Assembly (NCBI RefSeq): GCF_947179165.1
Contig: NC_077246.1
Span: 67,000,921-67,064,920, forward strand
Direction: 5' to 3'
Length of the DNA stretch: 64,000 nt
From: Solanum dulcamara
Lineage: Eukaryota > Streptophyta > Magnoliopsida > Solanales > Solanaceae
Below the pieces are notes generated by a model. It did not search any database and was not told where the DNA came from. It worked only from the letters and a program-made list of their open reading frames with translations. The translations under genes and the position numbers were made by a program. This document shows positions 31,305 to 43,139 of the stretch, piece by piece. Position 1 is the first letter of the stretch; each line of letters begins with the position of its first letter.

Positions 31305-34300
31305 ATGAAGCGAAAGTTACATGCAGAAGCACTTCAACCAGCGGTTCAGCAACCGAAGGAAATCCTACCGGCTGTGAAGAAGCAGCTCCGGTCGAAGCTA
31401 CCTCGCCGGAGGCGATCACATATATCTCCAATTCTACGTTCATTCTCTATTGCTGCTACGTCTCACTTGACCAGCGAAGTCTCACGTGAATCGAGCAAAG
31501 GCTCTGTGAATAAGGAAACGGCAGTGAAGAAGCGTGGAATTGAAGGAGAGGAATTTCGGAGAATTACTAGAGCTTATTTCAGGAAGAACTTTCTCGAGGA
31601 TCAGAAGAAGGATGTTGAAGTGGAAGTATCGGAGTGCTCTTGTGTTGATTCGTGTTCTGAAGTTATCGGAAGAATCATAAAAAATGAAGATCCACTTGAT
31701 ATCGTTTCAAAGCAGAAGAGAAATGCAAAAGTTATTGAAGGAACTGAGGATTCTGATGCAATTTCGAGATTTCTGAAAGCTTCTGGTGGTTTTTGCGGTG
31801 AAAGCTCAAAATCTGGAGGGGATGTTGTTGAAGGAAGCAGAAATGCTGTGAAAATCACCGATGAAGATGTCGTTTCATTCAATTCCGTGTTACAGTCGCC
31901 TTCTGAATCGAAATGTGGAAATTTATCAGTTCAAACAATCAAATGTAGTGAAAACAGAGCAGCGGAAGATGTCGAGTCTGAAGTTTCACGAGTCTGTCCA
32001 GAGGTAGAATTATCTGCTGTAGAACAAGAACATGAGAAGCTCGTTGAAGCAGAATTTGATCTGGAATGCTCTGAAAATTTCTCAATCGTTGATGTCTCTG
32101 ATGACTATTCATCAGCCTACTCTGAACTCCAGTCAGAGATATTCCCGGAGAGTTCCGATATAGATCTCTCCGACTATAGTCCGTCGTATTGGTACGACTC
32201 CGGAAGCCAGTTCTCTGAGAAATCGAACGCAGACGCTAGTCCTTCACCTACTTTCACGTTGTTTCTTCAGTTCGGTCAACAGTTCTGCAGATCAACTGCG
32301 GCTTTGCAATCCACTCCCACGAACTCTTTGGAAGATCACATTTCTAATGAATTCACTGTAAGCTTTTAATTTTACTTCCTTTAATTTGTACTGAAAATTT
32401 ACATTTTACAAAATCTATTGATCTCTCTCTAAATTCATCGAATTTGTGGCTCATATATAAATACTGAGTAGTGGAGTGAAACAAATATAAATGTGTACCA
32501 GTGTAGATACAGAGAACTTGAATTAGCGCATTGAACTGGTTTGAGATTGAGAAGTAATTATTGTTTTTTGTTGAAATTCAAGTGTTATTGAAGGCTTTTT
32601 AAAAAAATATATGTTATACTATTAGTTAGCCTTAATATCATCATGATTCTCTTTATTTCCTTTACGCATGGAGGGATTGGAAGATGAAGAGGATGAAGAG
32701 AGCTACAGGATGATAAGAAACAGAGAGAGGAGGCAATTGTATCTACACGACTACGCCGAGGAATACTGTTCCACTACGGACTGCGGCGATCTAATCGTGC
32801 AGCAGCGGTTACAGATGGTTCATTGGATACTTGAGGTTAGTGATGAACGTGTTTACTCCCCGCGTTCCTTTCTAGTTGATCTGAAATGCAGTTAAAATTT
32901 CTCTGGAAATTGAAGCTATTAGCGAATCAAATCAACTTTTCGTGGCATGCAAATTTACGGGTTGTAGTGCATGTGGAGGTTACATTTTTTAAACAACTGG
33001 TATAAGACAATAGAATCCACCTTGCACGTGAGCCTGTAATAATTTTGCTGTCCATATTGCTTGTGTGCGCTTAAATATTAGTAGTACTACCATTATTCTG
33101 AAGTAACGGTCCATAGAGTATAATAATTGAAGACTGGTTTGATAGACATTACTATATTCAAAATTTAAACAATTAAATGAATTTAAATTCATGAAATCTT
33201 AGAAAGTTGAGTAGAATAATATCGTCAAACATTTTGGAGAGTTCAATAATGGAAAGGATGCCGTGTAAGTTGAAATAGACATAGAGAATGTTATAACTCG
33301 ATACTATTTGCTTTTTGTTCATTAACTCATGGGTATTGGCGCATAACTTCCTGTAATTGTGCATATTCAGTTGTAGTGTTACTGCACTTCCTTTACTTGT
33401 ACAGATTCGGTATTGTTAGTTAGTTATCTACTGCTCATAGGATTAGTATTGCACGTCTATTATTAAGAGTCCACTAGGAATACTCCTCCTATAATATAGG
33501 AGTTATTGTTGGTCTTTGCTTGAATTTAAAGGACACGTGTACATTGTAAAGAATATGAAAGCTTTCTTTGTTTCTATCTTGCATCTATAATGGGGAGAAT
33601 AATTATATAAACAGAAAATAAACTGTTAATAGAACTTTGTAATGAAAAACATAAGAAATTTGGATTCCACTGGCTTCAGGCGTTTACCACAAGATGGCCC
33701 TAGGACCCCATGATCGTGGAAGTAGTCCAATGGCCCTAAGATTCCCATTTTTGTCTGCAGAGAATTGCAATACAAAAGCAATACAATGGAACTAAAATTT
33801 GTTTCAACAGCTCTATGCTTTGGAATTTACATACACAGACTAATGTCTCTAGTACTTTGGCAGTTTTCCCTTGTCTAATGCTGGGCATATTTCTTTTACA
33901 GCAAGCCACGAGGAAGGACCTTCAGAAGGAGACGATGTTCCTAAGTGTCAACCTCTTTGACAGATTTCTAAGTAAAGGGTACTTCAAAACCAAAAGATGC
34001 CTTCAAATTGCTGGCATAGCCTGCCTTACTCTGGCAGTCAGGATTGAAGAAAACCAGCCTTTCAACAGGTAACATCTTTTGCTCTGATATTAAATCCAGG
34101 CTTGTTCACTTGAGAGCTACTAGAGTATAGTATCACAATGAAATGTCTAAAGGAAGCGCATATAAGCAGAGCCTCAAAACCAATTGTAAAATCTGAGGGA
34201 GCTCAGCATTGCAAATTACCTTGCATTCATTTTCTCGGATGTTACTTGTTGGGAAATATAGTAAAAAATTCTGAAAGGAAAGCTCAAATTGACGAGACTA

Positions 34301-35319
34301 AGGACATAACAATTTAAAAGTCCTGATAGGTCTAATCTGCTTAGGTCTCATTTGCTGAAAATTTATTAAGTTGACAAGTTCACTTCTTTCATTTCAGCAT
34401 TCGCCAGAAGACATTCTCTGTTGCAGGCACTGCATATAGCTGTTCTGAAGTGGTGGCTATGGAGTGGCTGGTGCAGGAGGTTCTCAACTTCCAGTGCTTT
34501 CTTCCCACAATCTACAACTTCTTATGGTACAAAGGTTAACCATGCTATACAATTGCTTAAATTTGATACTTGATGATTTAGCCTTAACATACACCAACTG
34601 AAGTAAAGAGCCATCCATCTATTTTATTTGGCTTTTGTCACAACTGCACAGGTTCTATCTTAAAGCTGCTACAGCTACCGAATATATGGAGAGGACAACT
34701 AAATACCTGGCAGTCCTAGCTTTGCTGGGTCATGAGCACTTGTGCTACAGACCATCAACTGTAGCTTCTGCACTGGTGATTCTCGCTTTATCAGCTGCCA
34801 ATCTTTATGCCTCTTGTCATTTGGTCACAAAGGTAACTTCTGAAAGGCATAAATATCAATCCAAGTGAAATGCAATCGTGACTTTCTTTTAACTTGGAAA
34901 TATATCGTCAGGGATGAATCCGAGTATATTCTTAGCACTAGTTTATCTAAAATTGTGCTTCACACGTTTCCTCCAAGTATAGAGTCATGATCGGTAGTGG
35001 ATTTGAACTCTAATTCACATGCTTTTTCATCTCTTCATTCACAGACTCATGCCAAAATAAAAGACGAAGATTTACCTGAATGCATAAAGGTACTATATCC
35101 CTACCTACCAATATTTAGCTCATTTTGTTTCTCTGCAGAAACACAGGCAGAGTCAGACTGAAACAGCTAAAACAACACTTACCCCTTTTTTTTTTTGTAT
35201 TGTATAATCAAAGTTATGATATTAGTAAATGAAGTTACTGCTTTTAGCTTATCAAAGAAGTTTCCTAATGGCATGTTCATACACGACAGAGCTTGGAATG
35301 GTTGGTGAAGTACATATGA
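31305..35319 (+). CDS. SDS: Meiotic cyclin SOLO DANCERS (cyclin-SDS)
   Basis: I assemble seven exons: 31305-32357, 32674-32835, 33902-34068, 34398-34526, 34652-34832, 35045-35089 and 35290-35319. All introns are GT-AG and phases are consistent, giving 588 aa, close to the Arabidopsis SDS length. The long first exon encodes a low-complexity, Ser/Glu-rich N-terminus with basic nuclear-localisation-like runs ([13 protein letters not shown]) and the SDS-type block [18 protein letters not shown]. Exons 2-4 encode the cyclin box ([30 protein letters not shown], all SDS-like), and the tail [14 protein letters not shown] matches the SDS C-terminus. SDS is a plant-specific meiosis cyclin that partners a CDK and is needed for homolog pairing and DMC1-dependent recombination. 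Expression is expected mainly in meiocytes. No lesion is seen. Confidence 0.93.
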
Positions 35320-35879
35320 TATTAAGGTGGATCAGCATCTCAGTACACATGATATGAAGGTGGACCAGCATCTCAGTCATTCTCTCATATTTTGGAGTAA
35401 ATCAGTTTTCGTCTCATTCTTTTGCCGAAACTTGTCCTTAGTTTCTTCTCAAAGTCGCGGGTAATAACTTCAAGATATTCTTTTGAAGTTTGATCAATTG
35501 ATGGTTACTTCATTATTTTGTCCTTGTAACAATACCAAATGTACACTTCATGCCTACTGTCCTTACCAGGAAACAAGAATGTAGAAAGAAATTAAAGTCA
35601 CTCTTGTATTCAGAAAGTATCAATTACTATAAATAATGGTTTAGTTGAAAAAGAAAATTTGTGATCTATTTTTCAACTCAAATGTTGAAGGATAAGACTG
35701 AATATCAAATGAGAAAGAGAGTTTGGCAATGGCAAAGCCACTTGATACCTTTAGGTATACTGTAACTTTCATACATGAAAACTAGTATTTGTTTTAGCAT
35801 TAGCCTATACCTCAACAGGTTAATGCTCACTTTTCTGGTTTTATTTTACAAGGGTAGCCAATTGATGTAGAATGCCTCA
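35320..35879. other. SDS 3' flank
   Basis: Contains two near-identical 34-bp phrases just after the stop (gtacatatgatattaaggtgga and gtacacatgatatgaaggtgga), then AT-rich sequence expected to hold the 3' UTR and polyadenylation site. No gene. Confidence 0.45.
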
Positions 35880-36990
35880 ACAGGTTAATTCTCTTTACAA
35901 CCATTACTAGGCATCTATCTATGAGATCCTGTAGACACTCTTCTTCTACTTGTTGCTAGGTTCGTGTACCCATAGCCTAAGAAGCCTCCACACAGGAATC
36001 TCAAGATCTTCTGGGAACCCTCCCATATAGAGAAAACAAGCTTTCACGTGAAGAAGCAAGTGGTTGTAACTCAATGCAAATATGCCTGAGCATTGCCTCG
36101 TGTCTCTTTGTAACTAGTGAGCAAACTCTTCGTGCAAAACTTATCCAGCTACTTGGTGTTGCGCTAATGTGAGAGAGAGTTCCAGATACTACGACAATTG
36201 CTAGTAGTAATCCTGAGCATTTCTCGGATTTCCTTTCCAATTCTTTCTATTCCATCGGTGCAAGGCCCCATTCTCTGGGTATTTCTTTTGCAGTAGCTTC
36301 CAACTTTCTTCTACACTTAAGAAGCACATCCAATTAGGAGGGTTATTGGGGTTCACGAAGAGTGCAACTTTCATGAGTCGCCTTGTCCCCACAAGACTTG
36401 ATATTCTACACATCATCCATGACAATGAGATATCTTTCCCCTCTTAAACTTTTGGAAAGCTTCTCAGCCAATTCCTCGTCATTCTGTTGATACTTGATAG
36501 TCATTGGAGTTAATCTGAGAGACAGAACACGGAGCAATTACCAAATCCCTTACTCTATACTTCTGAGATATAGTAATCCACACGCGAATATAGAAATGAT
36601 ACACCATTAAAGGATCAACAAAAAGCTTATTTGCAAGTGTAATTTTACCAATACCCTCATACCCACAAACCGTTACGACAAGTTTAGGAGGCTGCTTAGT
36701 TAATTGAACAACAATTCTAATGAATTCATCATCAAAATAGACGGTGTGCGCAATGTACCTTAAGAAAGTGGAAAATCTTCCTCTGGTTTCAAGACTTTGA
36801 TGGCATGTGCTTTGTCATAAAGTCTTGTTATAACAACATCAATGAATTGAATCTTTTTGAATAGCTTTTATGTCCAATAATTAACGCGAAAAATCTTTTC
36901 TACCATGAGCTTCTTTGAACCAGAATAATCTAACATTAGTTCCTCAAATAAATTTTATGCTCTACATGCATGAGCGAATGCAACATTCAG
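35880..36990 (-). pseudogene. R1-type NLR (NB-ARC) resistance gene relic
   Basis: Read on the minus strand from about 36990 to 35880, the frames give, in order: the end of an R1-type N-terminal region (YDKAHAIKVLKP), a degraded P-loop CGYEGIGKITLA at about 36675-36638 (Thr of GKT replaced by Ile), a kinase-2-side fragment, then FLSVEESWKLLQKK, the GLPL-equivalent CSGLLLAIVVVSG, and the start of the ARC2 part ending near EIPVWRLLRLWV. Stops and frameshifts occur throughout and no leucine-rich repeats follow. NLRs are cytoplasmic immune receptors. This fragment, with a broken P-loop, cannot act as one. The R1-like (late-blight type) assignment comes from recognised motifs. Confidence 0.8.
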
Positions 36991-37174
36991 GCACTAGGTT
37001 CATCTGAACCGAGTACTTTCAACGCGGAATATAAACTTATATGCACTAAAATTGTGACAAATAGTAACTCTGTACTAATTCTTTTGATAGAAAATGGCTC
37101 TTGGTAGGAGGGCCAGAGCAACAGGCGAGACAAGTATTGGAGAACGGGGCGGGGAGGTGCATATCGTACGAATC

Positions 37175-37476
37175 TGTTATGGGAGGAAGCACCACAACTA
37201 AAATTTGATATGATAATAAATAATGAAAATAAATTAGATCAGAGAATTTTACGTGGAAACCCCTCAAACAGATAGGAAATTTTATGTGGGATGATCTAAA
37301 TGAGGGCAAAAGACCCTCTATTTATAGGAAACTGAAAACGCATATATGCGTTTTCGTGTAAAATATGCGCTTTCTTGTCAAAAGTAGCTAAAGGAGGCAA
37401 CAACTTTTGAAACGCGTAAAATACACGTTTTCTTCTTGGACGGTGCATGTGCACCTCCCTTTTTGACTTTCTTGCA
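37175..37476 (-). repeat. 3' LTR of the old copia element, with internal deletion
   Basis: Begins tgttatgggagg and ends ttcttgca. Compared with the right LTR it lacks about 183 bp between 'cagatag' and 'tgggatgatc'. The shared parts differ at roughly 7 of the first 100 positions. Confidence 0.88.
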
Positions 37477-37549
37477 TTCATCCACTTGAAGATTTAATTG
37501 AGAATCAATTAAGTCTTCACACCATCCTTTCTACCCAATTACTGCAATG

Positions 37550-40500
37550 TTACGTTTCTGCTGGGTCAATAGAAGATCGACACCATATAAACTTGTTACT
37601 GTTGATTGGCTTCGTAAATATGTTTGCTAGGTTGTCATTAGTGTGAATTTTCTGAATATCTACATTGCATTCTTCCACCTTCTCACGAATAAAGTGATAC
37701 TGAACTCGTATGTGCTTTGCCCTTGAATGAAATACGGGATTCTTTGCAAGATGCAAAGCGCTCTGACTGTCATAAAACAGAGCAGCCTTCTCTCATTTGT
37801 GCTTGAGCTCCTCCAGTAACATCTTATCCATATTGCCTCTTTGCTAGCTTGTGTAGCTGCTACATATTCTGCTTTTATCATAGATGTAGCCACGATAAAC
37901 TGTAGTTTTGAAACCCAGCTTACAGCTTCTCCAGCAAGAGTAAACACATAACCTGTGGTGGACTTGCTTTTATCAAGATCACCTACATAATCTGAATCAA
38001 CATGACCTTTAACAGTAAAGTCTGATCCTCCATAACACATTGCAACATCTGAGGTACCCTTGATATATCTCAGGATCCTCTTAACAATATTTCAATGCTC
38101 TCTACCAGAATTAGCCTTGTATCGACTAACCACTCCCACTGCTTGTGCAATGTCAGGTCTTGTACATACTATAGCGAACATTAAACTTTCCACTACTGAT
38201 GTATATGGTACTCGAGACATCTCCATCCTCTTTGCTTCATTGCTAGGACTTATACTTGAGGATAACATGAAATTAATAGGAAGTAGGGTAGAAATTGACT
38301 TACATTCTTGCATCTTGAAGCGTCGCAAGATTTTCTTCAAGTAGTTCTCTTGAGAAAGCCAAATCTTTCTATTATTTATGTCTCGGTGAATTTACATTCC
38401 TAGAATCTTGTTTGCTGGTCCCAAGTCCTTCATTTCAAACTCCCTAGCCAACTGTGCCTTTAAATTTGTGAGACGATCTTTGTTGGGGCCTGCTACCAAC
38501 ATGTCATCAACATACAACAGCAAAATAATAAAATTATCATCATCAAATCTCTTCTAATAAACACAAGGATTTGAACTATGTCTGTTGTATCCGAGGCTTA
38601 TAATGAAGGAATCAAATCTCTTATACCAACACCTCGGCACCTGTTTGAGACTGTATAGAGATTTGTTCAACCTGCAAACCAAGTTCTCTTTTTCCTGTTC
38701 TTCAAAACCATTGGGTTAGAGCATGTAAATTTCTTTTTCAAGCTCTCCATGAAGAAATGTAGTTTTGACATCTAACTACTCCAAGTACAAGTCAAATATA
38801 GCACACATTGCCAGGGTCACTCGAATTGTTGCGAGTCAAACCAACGGAGAAAATATCTTATTGAAGTCTATAGCTTCTTTCTGAGTGAATCATTTTACCA
38901 CCAGTCTTGCACGATACTTCTCCACTTAATCATTATCATTGTGTTTGATCTTGTAGACTAATTTGTTTTCAATGGCCTTCATTCCTTGTCGTAATTGAAC
39001 AAGATCACATATTTTATTTTTATGAAAAGCTTCAATTTCTCCTTGCATTGTTGCTATCTACAGAGATGATTCTTGGCCTTTCATAGCCTAGTGAAAATTT
39101 GAAGGCTCTCCATGTTCTGTTAATAGATAGTATGCAACATTGCCCTCCATAAAATAATCTGAGTGCCAAACGGGTTCTCTTCTCTTCCTAGTTGATCATC
39201 GAACTTGTGGAGTTTCGATCTCAATTTGCTTTTGTTCTTCGTGCTCTGGTGCTGCTTCAGAAGAAACTGGAACTTCTTCTATTTCTTCAATTTCAAATGT
39301 AGTAGTCTCTGATTTTTCTTTCGAAGTGTTACCTTCTTTTACTTGTATCTTATTTTCAATAAATACAATATCCCTGCTGATTACCACCTTACGGACAGTG
39401 GGATCCCACAAGCGATACCCCTTGACTCTATCAGCATACCCCAAAAAAAATACATTTTTTGGATTTCAAATTCAACTTTGATTTTTTTGGGTGTTGTACA
39501 TAACATAAGTAGAACTTCCGAATATTTTTAAGCAAGAATAATCAGCTGATTTTCCTGTCCACATTTCCATTGACGTTTTTAGATCAATTACGATTGATGG
39601 TGACCGATTGATCAGTTAACAAGCGGTTTTGATTCCTTCTGTCCAAAATGGTTTTTCCAATCCTGCAGTTGCCAACATAGCTCTTGTCCATTCCAACAAG
39701 GTTCTGTTCATCCGCTCTGCTACCCTATTTTGTTGTGAAGTATATGCCACTGTGACCTGCCTTTTAATACCTTCTTGTTTACAGAAGTTATCAAATTCAT
39801 CACCACTGTATTCTCCTCTATTATCTGTCCTCAAGCACTTGATCTTTTTCTCAGATTCAAGTTCCACCCGCCCTTTGAACTCTTTAAAAATAGGAAAAAT
39901 ATTTACCTTTCTCTTGATTAGATACACCCAACTTCTCCTGGAGTAATTATCGATAAATGACACGAAATATTTCGCTCCTCCTAGGGACTCCACTGGTGCT
40001 TGCTAGACATCAGAGTGGACCAAATCTAATATTTCTTCACTTTTAGCAGAGGAACTGCTAAACTTCAGTCTATATTGCTTACTGGTAACACAATGCTCAC
40101 AAAAGGGTAGTGAAACCTTTTTGAGCCCCGGAAGAAGCTTTTGCTCAGCAAGAATCTATGGCCAAGTTTACAATGCCACATCATCGTTGATTCTTCAAAT
40201 GAACTTGCTGATGCGGTTGATGTTTCTCCTTCTTGGTGTGTTTCACATTTAAGCACATATAGATTTGCAGCAAGTTTTTCCGCTTTCATCACTACAAGCG
40301 CTCCTTTTGATATTTTCATGATTCCACCATGAGTCTTATATGAACATCCATTATCATCTAATTATTCCAAAGATAATAGATTATTCCTCAAGTCTTTTAA
40401 ATGTCGTACCTCCTGGATGGTGTGTACCGTATCATCATACATCTTTATTTTAATGGACCCAATACCGATAATATCCAAAGCATGATCGTCTCTCATGAAC

Positions 40501-41600
40501 ACAGATCCTCCTGAGATAGGTTTATATTGATGGAATCATTCTCTCCGGGAAGTAATGTGCCATGTTGCTCCTGTGTCCAAAATCCAAACATCAGTGAAAT
40601 ATTTTTTGCCTTTATTATTTTATATTATTTCACTATATAAAATATCACCATCATCCGAGGTACTTGCAACATTCCCTTGAGCATTTGATGACTTAGGGTG
40701 TTCACTCTTCTTCTTGAACGAACAATCTTTCTTGATGTGCCCTTTCTTGCCATAGTTGTGACACTTGATATTTTTCTTACTTCTTGATTTATATCTACCA
40801 TGATTGTGACTCCCACTAGGGCTACGTTCTGTTGGTCTTCCTTTCACCATCGTCAAAACTTCAGCTTGCTGCGAACTTGCTTGTTTGTCTTCCTTATTTT
40901 TGGGTCAATTTTCTTCTTCTAAGACAGCAGCTGCAACTTCATCAAAAATTAGACTGTTTATATTTTTCGTCAGGTTGATGATGAGTTGATCATACGAGTC
41001 AGGCAGACTTTGAAATAGAAGCTCTGCACGTTTAGTCCTCTCTATTTTGCAGCCCATTGTTGTAAGTTGTGAAAATAGAGTATTCAAAGTATTGATGTGT
41101 TCAGTAACCGACATGGACTCTGTCATTCGAAGAGTATACAATCTTCTTTTTAAGAAGATTTTATCATTCAAAGACTTCGCCTAGTACAATCCCAAAAGAG
41201 TATCTCATATTTCCTTCGTCGCCCGTTTTTCAGCCATACTAGACAACACTTGATTAGCTAGTGTTAACCGACATGGACTCTGTCATTCGAAGAGTATACA
41301 ATCTTCTTTTAAAGAAGATTTTATCATTCAAAGACTTGGCCTAGTACAATCCCGAAAGAGTATCTCATATTCCCTTCGTCGCCCGTTTTTCAGTCATACT
41401 AGACAACACTTGATTAGCTAGTGTTAAGTGTAGATCAGCAACTACGTTGCTGTCTATGTCATTCCACTTTCTGTCATCAGTAAAATCTGTGGGTCTTCCT
41501 TGAATTGCAACTAAGCAATTGTTTATTCTCAATATCGCTCTTATTTTCAATTTCTACAATGAGAAATTAATCTCATTGAATTTTTCAACGTCAAACTTTG
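37550..41600 (-). pseudogene. Broken Ty1/copia gag-pol
   Basis: On the minus strand the pieces run gag (about 41550-40860), a zinc knuckle CHNYGKKGHIKKDC (about 40770), the integrase zinc-binding part (about 40200), the integrase core with FIDNYSRRSWVYL and LRTDNRGEYSG (39990-39616), reverse transcriptase (about 39100-38100), and RNase H with HVDSDYVGDLDKS and IKAEYVAATQASKEA (38040-37550). The order is copia. Stops and frameshifts split it into at least eight frames, and a 160-bp tandem duplication disrupts gag. It is not functional. Confidence 0.9.
41105..41424. repeat. 160-bp tandem duplication inside gag
   Basis: Unit 1 (41105-41264) and unit 2 (41265-41424) match with only a handful of differences (for example tttttaagaag versus ttttaaagaag). 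The junction reads gctagtgttaaccgacatgg. The LTRs of the same element are far more diverged, so the duplication happened well after insertion. Confidence 0.9.
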
Positions 41601-41778
41601 TTGTACTCGATATTATTATTTGTTTCACACCCTTCTAGATTGTTTTTGAATATTTTTGCGAACAATCGTGACAAACTGTACCATTACCGAAATTTACTAT
41701 TCACGTGAATAGTATTTTTCACCAAATTTTACTATTCACAGATAGTACTTTCGCATAAAACAGACAGAATAACCGAGG

Positions 41779-41790
41779 GCTCTGATACCA
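41779..41790 (-). other. Primer-binding site of the old copia element
   Basis: The plus strand reads gctctgatacca, the reverse complement of TGGTATCAGAGC, complementary to the 3' end of initiator tRNA-Met. It sits one base inside the right (5') LTR. Confidence 0.9.
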
Positions 41791-41791
41791 C

Positions 41792-42276
41792 TGTTATGAG
41801 GAGGAAGCACCACAACTAAAGTTTGATATGATAATAAATAATAAAAATAAATTGGACACGAGAATTTTACGTGGAAACCGCTCAAACAGATAGAGGAAAA
41901 AAACCACGGGATAGAAGAATTTTATTATGATAATATGAGAGTACACTGCTCTCATATACAAGGAGAAAACAACAATAAATACTTCACTTTTGTATAAGGA
42001 ATAACTCACTAAAGAAGACACTCAAGACTACAATATTTATCTTAGTGTATAACTCTTTTTGTATTCTTACTCTTTTGCATTTGTGGGATGATCTATATGA
42101 GGGCAAGAGACCCTCTATTTATAGGAAACTGAAAACGAATAAAATACGCGTTTTCGTGTAAAATACGCGCTTTCTTATCAAAAGTAGCTAAAGGAGGCAA
42201 CAACTTTTGAAACGCGTAAAATACACGTTTTCTTCTTGGACGGTGCATGTGCACCTTCCTTTTTGACTTTCTTGTA
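41792..42276 (-). repeat. 5' LTR of the old copia element
   Basis: 485 bp beginning tgttatgaggagg and ending tttcttgta (the terminal CA is mutated to TA), followed by the duplication GAATC. It retains the ~183-bp block missing from the left LTR. Confidence 0.88.
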
Positions 42277-42435
42277 GAATCATGCACCGATCTCATTGAC
42301 TATGATAAGGTTCTAAAGATTAATCAAATAAACTCTCGAAAAGTAAAACATGACAAGTATTTTAAACAAGTATTTTAAACGGAGTATATTAGAAGAGGAA
42401 CTAAGAAGAAAAATGAAAAGTTCAATTCTTTGGTA

Positions 42436-43071
42436 CTAATTCAACACTTTTTTGAACCTAACAACAAGAGGTTCATCATTCAACCCAAGCCACTTCTTCC
42501 CATTCTCATTAAAAACACCAACATTCCCACACACAAACTCCAGGACAATACACAATTTTATAACTCTCATTCCCGTACCTTTCTATTTTAAACCAATTGC
42601 TTATTGTCTCAATCCCCGGCCGGCCAGTAATGCCATCACTCATGACATACTTCCGTCCCGTTCTCTCATCCGCGCCACCGACCTTCCACGCTGTGGATTG
42701 TACACAAATTGTGGCAGCAAAAAACACAATGTTTAAATCAGTAGATAAATTTATGACTTGTTGGTTGTTGTCAATAGACAAAAACCTTGTTGGAAGTCCA
42801 TTTGATGATTCAAGATTTTTTTGTATGACACAAAATGGACATGGCCTGTTTTTAGCTTCTAGAGCTAGGCCACCACCAATACTATTTCCATTTTGATTGA
42901 TAGGTAAAATGGTGTATTTTAAGCCAATTTGTAGCTCATGGCCATCAGTGTCTAACACTGATGTGGTGGTAATTGGTGTTGTTATGGTTGTTGGCTAGTT
43001 GTAAGGTAAGATAAAGAGAATAAAATTATTTGGAGTATGAGTAATAGGTTTAGGTAGTTTGTAGTACTCAT
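42436..43071 (-). pseudogene. Kunitz-type protease inhibitor with two frameshifts
   Basis: The minus-strand ATG at 43071 opens a hydrophobic signal-peptide-like stretch (about 25 residues). After that the frame shifts near 42985 into VLDTDGHELQIGLKYTI, the Kunitz (STI/miraculin) signature. The beta-trefoil body follows with its conserved cysteines (NRPCPFC; VYCPGVCV). A second one-base shift near 42525, in a GTGTGTGG run, separates this from the correct C-terminus, which otherwise runs to TAG at 42436-42438 for a normal family length of about 210 aa. A TATA box (tatataaa on the minus strand, about 43124-43131) lies ~55 bp upstream. Kunitz proteins are secreted or vacuolar inhibitors of digestive proteases, often wound-induced. 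Only two small indels break it, so it is a recent pseudogene or an assembly artefact. Confidence 0.85.
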
Positions 43072-43123
43072 TGTGCCTTTCTTTTTGTTCTTGGACAATT
43101 TGAGTACTAAGTGATCAACCATG

Positions 43124-43131
43124 TTTATATA
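43124..43131 (-). promoter_or_regulatory. TATA box of the Kunitz gene
   Basis: The minus strand reads TATATAAA about 55 bp before the presumed ATG at 43071, a normal distance for a plant promoter with a short leader. Confidence 0.55.
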
Positions 43132-43139
43132 GACTATTT

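Larger units (their letters stand above)
37170..42281 (-). mobile_element. Old, degenerate Ty1/copia retrotransposon
   Basis: The element proper is 37175-42276 with the 5-bp target duplication GAATC (37170-37174 and 42277-42281). A canonical primer-binding site TGGTATCAGAGC (minus strand, 41779-41790) next to the right LTR sets the orientation as minus. The LTRs are 302 bp (left) and 485 bp (right). They are clearly diverged where they overlap, and the left one lacks an internal ~183-bp block. The gag-pol frame is broken in many places, so it is an old, dead insertion. Confidence 0.92.

Noticed and set aside
35150..35200. An extra SDS exon after tctctgcag
   Set aside because: An acceptor-like site exists, but the reading frame there does not match the family tail, whereas 35290-35319 does.
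42452..42896. Plus-strand frames of 94 and 99 codons
   Set aside because: They are antisense shadows of the Kunitz inhibitor, whose minus-strand frame carries the recognisable signature.
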